From: Strongyloides papillosus
Lineage: Eukaryota; Nematoda; Chromadorea; Rhabditida; Strongyloididae
Length of the DNA stretch: 64,000 bases
Reading direction: 5' to 3'
NCBI GenBank assembly: GCA_005656395.1
Contig: SRSI01000050.1
Location: 4,526,001-4,590,000 of the forward strand
Part shown: piece after piece, positions 1 to 10,050 of the stretch
Layout of the letters: the number at the start of each line of letters is the position of its first letter
Numbering within the stretch: position 1 is the stretch's first letter
The notes under the pieces: generated by a model
Told to the model about the DNA's origin: nothing
Databases searched by the model: none
What the model saw: only the letters and a program-made list of their open reading frames with translations
Made by a program: the position numbers and the translations under genes

Positions 1-309
1 AGGATTCATTGTCATGCTTTAGTTTCCAAATATCATCAAGCCACTCGATTAAAGATAGAACAAGATAACAATTATAATTTTTAATATAAGTATAATTTAA
101 TAACAAGTCATCTACATCATTTTTACTGTTAATATATGATTTTTTTTATAAAATAAAAGTTTATCATTGTTGTCTTTATTTAAAATTGTTCCTTGGAAAA
201 ATTTCCAATATTTTATTCATGTTCTTCAAGCTTAAAGATGTATATTTGTGATAGAATTAGTTTACTATCGCTGTTTTATAAACAACGGCAATGTACCAAT
301 TAATATGAA

Positions 310-946
310 TCAAAAAATTTCCTTTACAGCATTATGAAGATTATTGAATAAGTCTTTCATTTCATTCCATGTTTTATTTTCTCTATCGAAACGACGCAAC
401 TTCTCAAGTAACTTCTCCCAATAATATTTAGCATAATCTGATAATGCTTTAGCTTTAGCACTAATTGTACATCTTAAGCCACATTCATTATCATCATCTG
501 ATGTTGGTGTTTCAATGTCCTTTGGAACTATTACACCAGATTCGTCACAATCACTGAAGATTGTTAGATGTCTATAGTAGCGTAATGATTGACAATCAAA
601 GTTAGGATTTCCTTCAACGTCTACACCTTGCAATTGTGGAAATTTGCTTCTCAATAGATCTTCACTAGGCAAGTATTGTAAGTCATTATTTGTAGCTCTT
701 AGAACTGTAAAATTCGGTATTGAATCCTTCGGCAAAGTCAATGATGTCAACTTTAAATTATGACAATTGATTACTTCATCTTTTGTATCACACTCACAAC
801 CACTTATACATGTTACATTATCACCTATAATTAATTAGAATAACAATCGTTAACAATCACCACCACAACTCACCAGATGAAAAATCAAGAAAAACAAAAA
901 ATAATAACAGATAAATCATAACATTATTGAACCCCATTAAAAACAT
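310..946 (-). CDS. Secreted leucine-rich-repeat protein, two exons
   Basis: Exon 1 is 874-946 and exon 2 is 310-824, joined across a 49-nt GT-AG intron in phase 1, giving 195 residues. Exon 1 encodes a hydrophobic signal peptide (YLLLFFVFLDF). Exon 2 opens with a cysteine cluster (CISGCECD, then VINCHNL) of the LRR N-terminal cap type. A short leucine-repeat stretch follows (LRATNNDLQYLP), then an LRR C-terminal-cap-like segment (NPNFDCQSLRYY to FSDCDESG). The C-terminal third is charged and probably helical, with no transmembrane segment. The seen features support an extracellular, disulfide-bonded LRR protein; partner and role are unknown. The repeat block is short compared with typical extracellular LRR proteins. 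An in-frame ATG three codons into exon 1 could also be the start. Confidence 0.75.
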
Positions 947-1270
947 GTCTAAACTATGGGAAAAATATTATTAACAAAACTTTTATAGTAAAAAAGAAAT
1001 CAAAACTTCGTCAATATTAATATTTATTATACAGATGTCTTTATGAATCACTAAAATATATACAAAGTACATACATATCGTAAATATTTATGCTAAATCA
1101 AAGTAATCGGCTGACTTTTAATGATGTCTAGGGTGAAAAAAGGAACAAATAACAAGGTGAATAAAATTGATGACATCAGTTATTTCTGCTTGTCTTTTTT
1201 TAATGGGAGTTTTGCTGTTCTCATTTTGATTGATCAAAAAATTTCATTAATATATTAGAATTGTAATATT

Positions 1271-1708
1271 TCATATTTCGGGATCTTTAAAAAATGGATT
1301 ATTAGTTTTCTTACAAACTAATCTGATGTCGGATGTTATGGGATCATCAAAAGTTTCATTTCCCTCATTAGGATTACCAGTTACGGGTAGTAAAAGATCG
1401 CTACCACAAGTTTCAGTGAAAGTAGCATTGAAAACAGAATGACCTATTTGGACAACTAAATTACCATCATCCTTCGTACGTAACTTGTAACCACCATTCA
1501 GGATGCATGAACGTAATAAATTTGCATCATACTTTCCATCAAGATGCATAACCATAACTGTTTCTTCATATTCATCATCGGTATTATCATTATTAGAAAT
1601 TGTTGATTTGTTAGCTTCTGCTTTACCATCTAATTTATTCTTATTTTCCTCTTCACTAGCTTTTCTATTCGATGTGTTATTATCTGTACAATGATCATTT
1701 TTCTCCAT
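1271..1708 (-). CDS. Probable TFIIIC subunit 6-like protein (triple-barrel domain)
   Basis: Single exon of 145 residues. The first 45 residues are polar and acidic (Asn/Glu/Lys-rich). Residues about 48-110 (VMVMHLDGKYDANLL to TFTETCGSDLLLP) resemble the TFIIIC triple-barrel domain of GTF3C6, in which a Leu-x-Gly strand is followed later by a VQIG-F strand and a T-x-x-x-GS/T-L/V strand. That family is part of the RNA polymerase III assembly factor TFIIIC and acts in the nucleus. The last residues (NNPFFKDPEI) are not recognised. A TTTCTAG acceptor-like site sits 4 nt upstream of the ATG, consistent with trans-splicing (inference). The assignment rests on motif resemblance alone, so the family call is moderate; that the gene is real is more certain. 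Confidence 0.6.
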   Translation of the reverse strand: MEKNDHCTDNNTSNRKASEEENKNKLDGKAEANKSTISNNDNTDDEYEETVMVMHLDGKYDANLLRSCILNGGYKLRTKDDGNLVVQIGHSVFNATFTETCGSDLLLPVTGNPNEGNETFDDPITSDIRLVCKKTNNPFFKDPEI

Positions 1709-2542
1709 TTATCTAGAAATAAGAAAGTTAATATCATTCGAGTATTGAGAATATAAAAAGTTATTAAATATGTAATTATTGTTATTTGACTTTTGCTTTC
1801 TAAATATTTATACTCTTTATATTAGAGTTTATGAATAATCATACTTAGAATTATTCTGAAAATAATGACAACTGTATAATTTATGATAGAGTACCTTCAA
1901 ATCCTAAAAGGTACCACCTAATTTCACTAATAATTAAACAGGAATTGAAACATACATTCAAATGGCATTTTTTTCTCATAGTTGACACTTACAACGATTT
2001 TTAACATCGTTTTGGGGAAGCGTATGCCCTTGTGTATTGTAGTTTGATAGAATTTACTGTGAAAGTATTCAACTTATAAGTTTATCTATCTTTTTTACAT
2101 ATTTTCATCCACAGTTCTTATGGTTGTTGTGAAATTTGTAATCAGAAATAAACAATTTTTTTATAGCATTACTATATTAATCCCAGTTTGACGTTATAGG
2201 TAACATACAGTTAAGAAAGCTGTATGTCCACTCTACAAATTGTATACAGTTTTGTATATCGCGTCAAACCTGTAGCTGGAAGTAAACTTAACAAGTTGTC
2301 CAATAGAACAATAATTATCCATTGAATTGATATGACAACAAAGTGTTTTGTGTTTTTTTATGCTAAATTGTATGTTAAAATTCAAATTAACTTTAGGAAC
2401 AATAGCTAAGAAAGTAATAAAATGGAGACTTTTTAGTATAAAGTATTTTTATTAAAGCACCCATTGTTAAAATTAAAAAAGCGGAGGTAGAATAATTTTA
2501 AAATATTTTAAAGATTAATAATTATTGTTATTTGGTCATTTA
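1709..2542. other. AT-rich spacer; left edge of the mucin-like duplication
   Basis: No coding frame of note. From about 2205 the sequence has a diverged counterpart near 4440-4640 (shared TTTTGTATATCGCG and AACAATAATTATCC), marking the 3' flank of the tandem duplication that holds the two Pro/His/Thr-rich secreted genes. Confidence 0.5.
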
Positions 2543-3022
2543 TTAGACAGTTGTAACTTCAACGGCGGCAGTTGTTATAACTTCACTAGTTACTGGAGCT
2601 TCTGTTGAAGTAACAATTGATTCTGTTGTTGTTGTAGTTCCATCGGTAGTAGTTGATTCAGGTTCTACTGTAGTTGTGCATTTGTGGTGTTTTCTGTGAC
2701 CTATACCTTTTCCATGTTTATGTCCGTGACGATGTCCTGGTCCTCCATGTTCATGTGATTCTTCAGATTCTGATGATGAGTCGTCACCACATGGTGGTTT
2801 GCTTTCTCTTGGTTCTCTAGTTGGACGTGGTGGTCTGGTTTCTCCAGATGGTGGTGGTGGATTTTTTCCTCCTGGTCCTCTTGGTGGTGGATTTTTTTCC
2901 TCTTCCTTGCCATTAGATTTAGCTGGTTGTTTATTGTTTGGAGCTGGTTTAGAGTAAAGCTCAATAGAAAGTAAAGCTACCAAAAGGATAGCAAATAACA
3001 TTTTGTAGGAGAATGAAACCAT
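2543..3022 (-). CDS. Secreted Pro/His/Thr-rich mucin-like protein, copy 1
   Basis: Single exon of 159 residues. Residues 1-24 are a clear signal peptide (LFAILLVALLSIELYS). A Lys/Glu/Pro segment follows, with Pro-rich runs at about 45-75, then CGDDSSSESEES, then a His/Gly/Lys segment at about 92-115 (HGHKHGKGIGHRKHHKC), and a Thr/Val-rich tail suited to O-glycosylation (inference). Only two cysteines are present in the mature chain, one on each side of the His-rich stretch. It is a paralogue of the gene at 4850-5323, with the same order of segments. No enzymatic domain is seen. The His-rich block could bind metal, but this is only a compositional argument. Likely secreted to a surface or the gut lumen. 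Confidence 0.75.
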   Translation of the reverse strand: MVSFSYKMLFAILLVALLSIELYSKPAPNNKQPAKSNGKEEEKNPPPRGPGGKNPPPPSGETRPPRPTREPRESKPPCGDDSSSESEESHEHGGPGHRHGHKHGKGIGHRKHHKCTTTVEPESTTTDGTTTTTESIVTSTEAPVTSEVITTAAVEVTTV

Positions 3023-3074
3023 TTTTTTAAATGATTGAAATGAGAAGATGATGATTATGAAACAAAACTTTCCA

Positions 3075-3084
3075 TTTATATACC
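3075..3084 (-). promoter_or_regulatory. TATA-box-like element of mucin-like copy 1
   Basis: Read on the minus strand, GGTATATAAA lies about 53 nt upstream of the ATG at 3022. The same element lies at the same place in copy 2 (5371-5380). Minus-strand promoter assignment is inference from position and conservation. Confidence 0.5.
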
Positions 3085-3089
3085 ATTTA

Positions 3090-3810
3090 TGCTTACGTCT
3101 TTATTTTGTTTTTGGTTTATTTTAGTAGGCGGAAGTTATATAAAAAAATCATAAAATATTTTATCACCTGCTAAAGTATGAACTATGTGTGGGACACCTA
3201 AGTACCGCATTTAGTGTTTTCTCATCTGTTCTTTGATATTAATGTCTTATCAAATAAATAATTTTAATATGATTTGTGCTTTTATTAATATCACAAGATT
3301 TACAGATTTTTCTTATGCGTGGGCCTTTTTTAGACATTATTCCTTTTAACAATTTTATTTACTATAGAAAATAATAAAATTCGTGTTAATTTTATCAGTT
3401 TATTGATATGATTGAAAATTTAAAAGTATTTTTACTCGTTATTTTCTAATTTATATAATTGTTCCTGATAATAAAAGATTTAAGTAGTTGTAAATTGTTG
3501 TTTACTACGAAAACCAAACTATTCATGAAATCATTTTTGTATCATGTGAAAAAAATTATGTAGTTTGATAAGCTAGAAATTGTGGGTATTAATTTTAAGA
3601 ATTTGATGTTCATGCAATGATAAAGTTATTAAATCTACATTCACGTCATAATTTTAATAGATTACGGATATTTTTTCCACAAACAAACATATTAATATTT
3701 ATATCAATTAATTATTAGTTGGATTCAATGATTCATCAATGCTAGATGGAATTTAAGGAATTTTTGGTTAATATCATGATAAAGTTGTTGAATCAGACAT
3801 CTAGCCATTA
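3090..3810. repeat. Conserved upstream region shared by the two mucin-like genes
   Basis: This stretch is repeated, with substitutions and small indels, at about 5385-6095. It includes TTATCACCTGCTAAA and CTTATCAAATAAATAA in both copies. The TTATCA cores are GATA-type sites; in nematodes such sites often drive intestinal expression (established for C. elegans ELT-2, inferred here). The region ends near GTTGTTGAATCAG in both copies. Confidence 0.6.
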
Positions 3811-4849
3811 TTATGATAGATTGTGATTATTTTTTGTATAAAATAAATACATTAACGTTTATAGGAGTTTATCATTTATTAGAACAAATAAATTATCAAT
3901 GCAAGATGGAATCCAAGAAAGCTTTAATTAAATAAAATCTTAAAATAACGAAAAAATACATTAGTCTTTTTTATTTTTTGATAGAGTTAGTTTACATTAA
4001 CAATTAAATAAAGACAAAAAAGTATACTGTAATTCAAACCGTGTATGCTTTAAACCAGTTAATCATAAAGATCTCCACTATTTAAAAAATAAGTCTCAAC
4101 ATGGAAAAAAGCTGTTTCAACAGAAGAAAGTTTTTAAGATTTCAATTTTCAATAATGAATAACTGTTTTAGTTAACTTTTGGTTTCGAATTCTTTAAAAA
4201 ATGTTGTTTACAAACATGGAACATGGATTACAAGTCAACGTATGTAATGGACTGTTTTTTTAGCCCTTTAAAAGTCAAATTTTAGTTAAACATGGTACCC
4301 AGTTTAAGGTTACAGCTTAAGTACACTTCAGAAAGCTGTATTATGACTGTGCAAAATGTGTACAGATTACTGAAAATATGTTTACTCTCGTTAACTGTGT
4401 ATATGCCGTAAGCTGTATATACAATTAATACAGCTAAAGTACAGTTTACTAGCTTTCGTTACGCTAGCTGTATACAATTTTGTATATCGCGTAAAGCTGG
4501 TAAGCGATAATAAGATTAAGAAGATGTCTACTAAAACAATAATTATCCTTATTTTAAATTTTTGACATTTAAAAAATTAAAATTTTACTTAAAGATAAAA
4601 CGATTCAATAAACTATCATTTTATTTAATTGATATGACAACAAAATGTTTAAAATGCTAAATTATGATTGAAATTCAAGTTAATTTTAAGAACGATAGCC
4701 AAGAGATGATTAGAAAGAGACCTTTTAATAAAAAGTGTTTTCATTAAAGCATTTATTTTTAAAATTAAAAAATTACAAGTAGAATATTCTTAAAATATTT
4801 TTAAGATTAATTTATATCTTTATTTCGCTGCTTATTAAATAGTTGTGAC
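3811..4849. other. Spacer between the duplicated genes
   Basis: AT-rich, no credible gene. Positions 4300-4500 hold several short palindromic AGCTGTAT / TACAGCT motifs in both orientations. From about 4440 onward the sequence is the diverged copy of 2205-2542. Confidence 0.5.
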
Positions 4850-5323
4850 TTAAAAGAAGGGGGGAGTTGTTGTGGTTGTTGTTTCAGTTGTTGTTGTGGT
4901 TGTTGGTTCAGTTGTTGTTGTTTCGACAGTTGTAGTTCTGGCGATGGTGGTTGATTTAGGTTCTACTGTAGTTGTACAATTGTGGTGTTTTCTGTGACCT
5001 TTTCCATGTCTACGTCTATGTCTACGTCCGTGACGATGTCCTGGTCCTCTACGTTTATGTGATACAGAAGATTTTGATGATGAGTCGTCACCACATGGTG
5101 GTCTGGTTTCACCTGTTGGTGGTGGTATTGGATGTCTTCCTCCTAGTCCTTTTGCTAGTGGATGGTTTCCACCTTGTCTATGTGGTGATGGATTTTTTTC
5201 CTCTTCCTTACCATTAGATTTAGCTGGTTGTTTACCATTTTGAGCTGGTTTAGAGTTAAGTTCAACGGAGAGTAAAACTACCAAAAGGATAGCAAATAAA
5301 ATTTTGTAGGAGAATGAAACCAT
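4850..5323 (-). CDS. Secreted Pro/His/Arg/Thr-rich mucin-like protein, copy 2
   Basis: Single exon of 157 residues. The signal peptide is nearly identical to that of copy 1 (LFAILLVVLLSVELNS). The mature chain keeps the same order: Lys/Glu segment, Pro/Gly segment, CGDDSSS, a basic His/Arg block (GRRHRRRHGKGHRKHHNC), then a Thr tract at about 130-154. Compared with copy 1 the His/Glu block is more Arg-rich and the tail is almost pure Thr/Glu, ending in PPFF. The repeat-rich segments change fastest, as expected for low-complexity secreted proteins. It lies 1.8 kb upstream of copy 1 on the same strand with its own TATA-like element. Confidence 0.75.
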   Translation of the reverse strand: MVSFSYKILFAILLVVLLSVELNSKPAQNGKQPAKSNGKEEEKNPSPHRQGGNHPLAKGLGGRHPIPPPTGETRPPCGDDSSSKSSVSHKRRGPGHRHGRRHRRRHGKGHRKHHNCTTTVEPKSTTIARTTTVETTTTEPTTTTTTETTTTTTPPFF

Positions 5324-5370
5324 TTTTAAAAGTGATTGAAATGATGATATTTATGAGACAAAATTTCCCA

Positions 5371-5380
5371 TTTATATACC
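5371..5380 (-). promoter_or_regulatory. TATA-box-like element of mucin-like copy 2
   Basis: GGTATATAAA on the minus strand, about 48 nt before the ATG at 5323; counterpart of the element at 3075-3084. Confidence 0.5.
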
Positions 5381-6223
5381 ATTTATGTTTACGTCTTCAT
5401 TTTGTTTATGGTTTATTTTAATAGGCGGAAGTTATGTAAAAAAAATCACAAAATATTTTATCACCTGCTAAATAATGATTTAGATGTGGGGCATCTAAAT
5501 ACCGAATTTAGTGTTTTCTCATCTGTTCTTTAATACTAATGTCCTATCAAATAAATAATTTAAATATGATTTAGTGTTTTTATAAATATCACAAAATTTA
5601 CAGTTTTTTCTTATGCGTGAGCTTTTTCATTTATTATTCTTTTTAACAATTTTATTTACTATAAGAAATAGTAAATTTTAGTTAATTTGGTTAACGTATT
5701 AATAATATTTAAAATTTAAAAGTATTTTTATTCATTTTTTTTATTTAGAATTGTTCCTGAAAAGGAAAGATTTTAGTAGTTGTTGATTGTTGTTTACTAC
5801 GAAAATCAAACTATTCATGAAATCATTTCTTGTATCATGTGAAAAAAATTACGTACTTTGATAAATTAGAAATTATGGTTATTAGTTTTAAGAATTTGAT
5901 GTTGATGCAATGATAAAATTATTAAATACACATTCACGTCATAATTTTAATGGATTACGGATATTTTTTTCACAAACAAATACATTAATATTTATAACAA
6001 TTAATTTTTAATTGGATTCAATGATTCATCAATGCTAGATAGAATTCAAGGAATTTTTGGTTAATATCACAATAAAGTTGTTGAATCAGCCATCTAATCA
6101 TATACACAAAATCTAAACATGTAAATTTGACCGATACAATTTATATAAAAAAAAGATTTATTCGATAGTATTTTTGGGTCTACGATTTTACCTATTTTGC
6201 AAACACATTCTGCCTCATTTTGT

Positions 6224-6419
6224 ATACACATAAAAAAATTTTGTGGCTAGCAACCGCAAACATTTGCGGTCTATAATTAGAAATAATAAACCGCAAATCA
6301 CTATAAATTTTTTATAAAATAAGATACTTTTTATTTATAAAATATCCGCAAAAATTCGTTCATAAACGCAAAAAAATTTACAACCGCAAAAATCCGCACA
6401 ATATATTTTTCTCAGTGTA
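6224..6419 (-). mobile_element. MITE, inverted copy (left of neprilysin-like fragment)
   Basis: Bounded by TACACATAAAAAAA on the left and TTTTTCTCAGTGTA on the right, with internal CCGCAAA motifs (ACCGCAAACATTTGCGGT palindrome). It is the reverse complement of the element at 6695-6915. TA at both ends suggests Tc1/mariner-type mobilisation. No transposase is present. Confidence 0.65.
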
Positions 6420-6699
6420 TACCACGGCAATCTGTGAATTTATTATTTCCTATGAAGGCCATTGAAATTTGTCTAGCAATTTCAAAACCTGCACCTCCAT
6501 AAATCAATGATTTAGGATACTTTGTACTGAATCTTAGTTCATTAAATACGTGATGGTGGATGACATATTCGTTTATTTGAGTAACATAATTTAAAAATAA
6601 TAAATCAAACGGATCAACAGGAATCTTATCATCTTTGTAGATAAGTCCACATTCTTCATGAAAATTCTCAGCTAACGTTTCAGCAAAATAAGTATACAC
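6412..6699 (-). pseudogene. Neprilysin (M13 peptidase)-like gene fragment between two MITEs
   Basis: An open frame of about 95 codons with no ATG start; the stop codon and the first codons lie in the flanking MITE ends. The translated middle contains YPKSLIYGGAGFEIARQISM, which resembles the region around the zinc site of M13 metallopeptidases (P-x-S-L-x-Y-G-G-x-G-x-x-I-x-H-E-x-x-H). The two zinc histidines and the catalytic glutamate are not preserved (ARQISM), so it cannot be an active protease. It looks like one exon of a neprilysin-like gene carried or isolated between inverted MITE copies. Family call is by motif only. Confidence 0.5.
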
Positions 6700-6915
6700 T
6701 GAGAAAAGTATATTGTGCGGATTTTTGCGGTTGATACAAACTTCGACTTATTCAAATTGATACTTTTACGGATATTTTACTTATAAATAAAAAGTATCTA
6801 ATTTTACAACAAAATTATAGTGATTTGCGGTTACAAAATTTTTGCAGTTTACTATTTCTGATTATAAACCGCAAATGTTTGCGGTTTCTAACCGCAAAAT
6901 TTTTCTAAGTGTATT
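6695..6915 (+). mobile_element. MITE (right of neprilysin-like fragment)
   Basis: Starts TACACTGAGAAAAG and ends TTTTTCTAAGTGTA, giving terminal inverted repeats with flanking or terminal TA. It carries GTGCGGATTTTTGCGGTT near the left end and CCGCAAATGTTTGCGGTT near the right. Reverse-complement partner of 6224-6419. Confidence 0.65.
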
Positions 6916-7034
6916 TAAAGATAAAGTATTGATAAAAACATCACTTAATAAAAATTTTTCTTATTTTAATTGTCGATTTATATATATTAAATTCTTAATA
7001 TAAAACGTTCCTACTAATATATGATTTTTTTCAG

Positions 7035-7866
7035 ATGTCACTCAATTGTGGTATTTGTTTTGAACGTTATACTCCAAATGGTACAGAACATGCTTTATGT
7101 TACATCACATGTGGACATTTAGTTGGAAAATCTTGTTTAGAAAGATGGATAAATTTAAATGAAGTTGACGGTGAATTTAGCTGTCCTATATGCAATCAGT
7201 TTATTGTTGATTACTTTCCAATTCATAGTATTCCAGATCAAGTAATTTTAAATTATATTAAGATTTATATTTTTTTTGTTGTTTTAGTTGTATCAAAATT
7301 CATTAGATAATAACGATAAGGGGGAATGTAGAAACGAAGAGGACGTTAGAGAAGAAGTGCAGCTGGAACATTAAGAGAAAGACACTTCTTCATAAAAAAA
7401 GGTGTAGTCTGGTACATGTTCTCCCGCAAATTCACTATCAGGTATTGTGATTTCTTCAACAATCACATTTTACTTGGTGGTTATATAGTACATGATTCAG
7501 GTACTACTCCCAGAACATACTTTTTGAAGTTATATGAAGGTGCGAATGTATGTTACTATAAGGAATTCAATACCAGTATAACGGCGATGTGTATCAATAA
7601 GTTTTCTGACAAATATATAGAGTTATGTGTGGGAATGAAGGCCGGATATATTGAAAACACCATAATTGTATATTACCGACGGAGTGTGTGGACGACCATA
7701 TGTGACTTTATACAAATCACAAGATACAACGATTAATAGTATTTGTTATATAAGACAGAAAAATGTTGTCTATTCTACCGCAAATTGCTCTTTATTTAAT
7801 CTACATTTTGATCACCTTTATAATAAACAAAGTTGGTTTTTTATCCAAATGTGGCTGTTAAATTAA
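7035..7866 (+). pseudogene. RFWD3-like RING/WD40 E3 ligase, decayed
   Basis: A clean acceptor (TTTTTTTCAG) lies immediately before the ATG at 7035. The first 60 residues form a RING: CGIC, then CYITCGHLVGKSCLERW, then CPIC. The pattern with Gly in place of one zinc ligand (CGHLxGxxC) is the one found in RFWD3. The frame then runs into a hydrophobic tail and stops at 7310. Downstream, pieces of WD40-like sequence appear in shifting frames: 7416-7736, then YKSQDTTINSICYIRQKN within 7666-7866, then GKIYVFETKKALT around 7920-7960, interrupted by stops. RFWD3 proteins are RING-coiled coil-WD40 ligases of DNA repair. Loss of frame makes a full ligase impossible here; a truncated RING peptide could still be made. 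Confidence 0.6.
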
Positions 7867-8057
7867 AGACTGTCACGAATTTGAATGTACTTAATGACTA
7901 TACTCTACTTGGATAAATGGAGGGGAAAATCTACGTTTTCGAAACGAAAAAAGCCCTTACGTAATTTATAATAAGAATAATATGGAGTTTACCAATTATG
8001 AATTCAATTCAGTAAGAAGCATGATATTAAAAAGTACAATGAAACGTTTTAAATTTA

Positions 8058-8480
8058 ATGACGAAGAGGATCCAATTTGTTTTGTCATCGAAACCTATAT
8101 CACTTCGTATTAAAGAATCTGTCTTTATAATAATACAGACTATTATAGAAAAGAATACATTACATACAATATCGAAGAATATAAATTTAGTGATAGGACT
8201 TTATTTAAAAACGTGTTCAGTTGACGCAAGAAGAGAGAATAAATTCTTCACTTACAAATTTATAACAAATTTCGAAAATGAAAAAGTTAATGAATATTTT
8301 ACAAAGAAAAATGGAGAGATGGAAATCTTAAAGGAAGAGCAATTTGATCATATAAACAACTGTATTGGTGTTATTCAACTTGAAAAACCAATGATGATTA
8401 ATCACGAAATAATGAAAATTCCATTAATCTTAATTTTTGAAACTAAATTTATAATGTATGAATTCTATACTTCTTTTTAA
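8058..8480 (+). pseudogene. Open frame of unknown origin, possibly the 3' part of the RFWD3-like relic
   Basis: 140 codons, polar, Lys/Glu/Ile-rich, no recognised domain and no signal peptide. It follows the frame-broken WD40-like pieces on the same strand and may be their continuation. The first codons overlap a stretch (GACGAAGAGGATCCAATTTG) that reads more naturally as DEEDPIC in another frame, suggesting a frameshift. Could also be an unrelated exon. Confidence 0.3.
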
Positions 8481-8559
8481 AAAAATTGAATAATTCATTT
8501 TTACTATTTTTGCTTTTTAATTTTTATATTTTCATTAATGATGAGTCTTCTAAATATTT

Positions 8560-9238
8560 TTTAGCCAGTGATTATTTTTAAAATGATATGCTTCTTTTTA
8601 ATTTTTTCTTAAATAAATTTGTTTATATAAAAAAACAACTAGAAAACTTCTCAGTTAACTCTTCCAAGCATTCAGATATTTTCTTAACTATTAGACTATA
8701 TTTTTTCATAAAATTATCAAAAACATTGTTCACAATTTGTAAATTTTCTTTTGATAAAACTTTTTCCTCAATAGTCGTAAGGTTATTTTGTAATTCATCA
8801 ACCTTAAACTTTTTTTGACAAACTTTTATCATTATCAGAAAAGTTCAGGTGCCAAAATCATCTTAAATGTTCTTTGTCAATCATACAATGGTTGTATTTG
8901 ATCATTCAATTCACCAACTGTATGTACAAATTCATCAACAACTTCCATTTCTGATTGTGATGTTTGTTGTTGTAATTTTTTTTAAAAATGGAGATGTTTT
9001 AGTGCAATAAGATGTTTCTATTGAAGGAAACAGAACTTTTGTTCCTAAATTACTATCTAGAGTATTTTTTTCATTTTCAGTAGCTAATTGTTGCAAGTAT
9101 GGTTCGCTAGTTTTTCCATTTTAAATTAAGTTTTGATTGTGCTCCTCTAAACGAGTTACAATGTTATCCCAGTTTGATGTAATAATATCAAGATCATTTT
9201 TAATTTTATTTGCTTCAGCAGCATTCGTTTTATCATTT
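8560..9238 (-). pseudogene. Spectrin-repeat-like coiled-coil gene, decayed
   Basis: Minus-strand translation gives helical pieces in different frames. Near 9230-9120 is NAAEANKIKNDLDIITSNWD followed by NIVTRLEEHNQNL then a stop. Near 9110-8970 is LATENEKNTLDSNLGTKVLF. Near 8970-8880 is MEVVDEFVHTVGELNDQIQ then a stop. At 8832-8623 is KVDELQNNLTTIEEKVLSKE. The Trp plus Leu-Glu-Glu-His pattern fits helix A of spectrin repeats, as in spectrin, dystrophin or nesprin proteins. Several stops and frame changes show decay. A mariner-derived element is inserted at its 5' side (9241). Confidence 0.45.
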
Positions 9239-9240
9239 TA

Positions 9241-9593
9241 GGTTGTCCGGAAAGAAATGAGCTTTTTTTGATGCGCGTTATTTGACGTGTGTTTTCTCAA
9301 ATGATTGGCTATGTTTTGGTATTAAAGCAAGTTGTTAGATTTTGCTAAATCTTCTCTACACGACGATATATATCATTGGCATGAGCTCTGTTTATCATCA
9401 TCTTATTTCAAAAACAAACCATTGAATCTAGAAGCCCAGATTTCTATGTAGATTGAATCAATAAGCTCGTATCTTGTTGGCAACAATGTGTGGATTGTAA
9501 TGGTTCTTATTTTGAATAAAAATATTTATTTTTAAATAAATTATGTGTATATAAAAATTAAGGTAAAAAAAGCACATTTTATTTTGTACAACC
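9241..9593 (+). mobile_element. Non-autonomous mariner-derived element, copy 1
   Basis: Terminal inverted repeats GGTTGTCC...TACAACC flanked by TA. The interior keeps remnants of a mariner transposase C-terminus: a frame reading like WQQCVDCNGSYF near 9478-9515 resembles the end of mariner transposases. Internally deleted to 353 bp. A 354-bp sister copy is at 15560-15913. Confidence 0.7.
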
Positions 9594-9599
9594 TAATAA

Positions 9600-10050
9600 T
9601 AAAATTAATAGAAAATTCATCGATGGAGATTGACAACATCAAGCTTCAATAGAAAATATCAAGTCATTCGTATATGTACTCGTACCCCAGAAAATAATTT
9701 AGTACATAAGAACGTTTTTAAAAAAATATGAAAGTTAAGAAAAATCCATTGGGGAATTTTCCCAAGTTACGTCAATTTTCATAACAAAACTTTTTTAATT
9801 GACAACATCAAAACTTCAATTAAAAATATCAAGTCATTCGTATATATATCAGTATCCCACAAAATACACTAGTGCATGAGAACATTCTCAACAAAATAAT
9901 AAAAATTAAAAAAAATCCGTCGAAGGATTTTCTAATAATGTTAATTTTTATAACATACACTATGTTGTGTTTAGTGTTAATTTTCTTTGTCGTATACTTT
10001 GACCTCTGTCAAAGAGGTGTTGTTCTAAAATAATAAAAAGGTAAATGCAT
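9600..10050 (+). repeat. Tandem units of about 170 bp, locus 1, plus foldback end
   Basis: Two units begin near 9632 and 9801, each with CAAxACTTCAATTxAAAATATCAAGTCATTCG and CAGxACCCCAxAAAATxxACTAGTxCATGAGAAC-like text. They run into ACACTATGTTGTGTTTAGTG at 9957-9980, which is the terminus of the foldback element at 16440-17746. The same order follows the second mariner copy. Confidence 0.65.

Noticed and set aside
2701..2964. His/Gln-rich minus-strand frame overlapping the mucin-like gene
   Set aside because: Out-of-frame shadow of a repetitive coding region.
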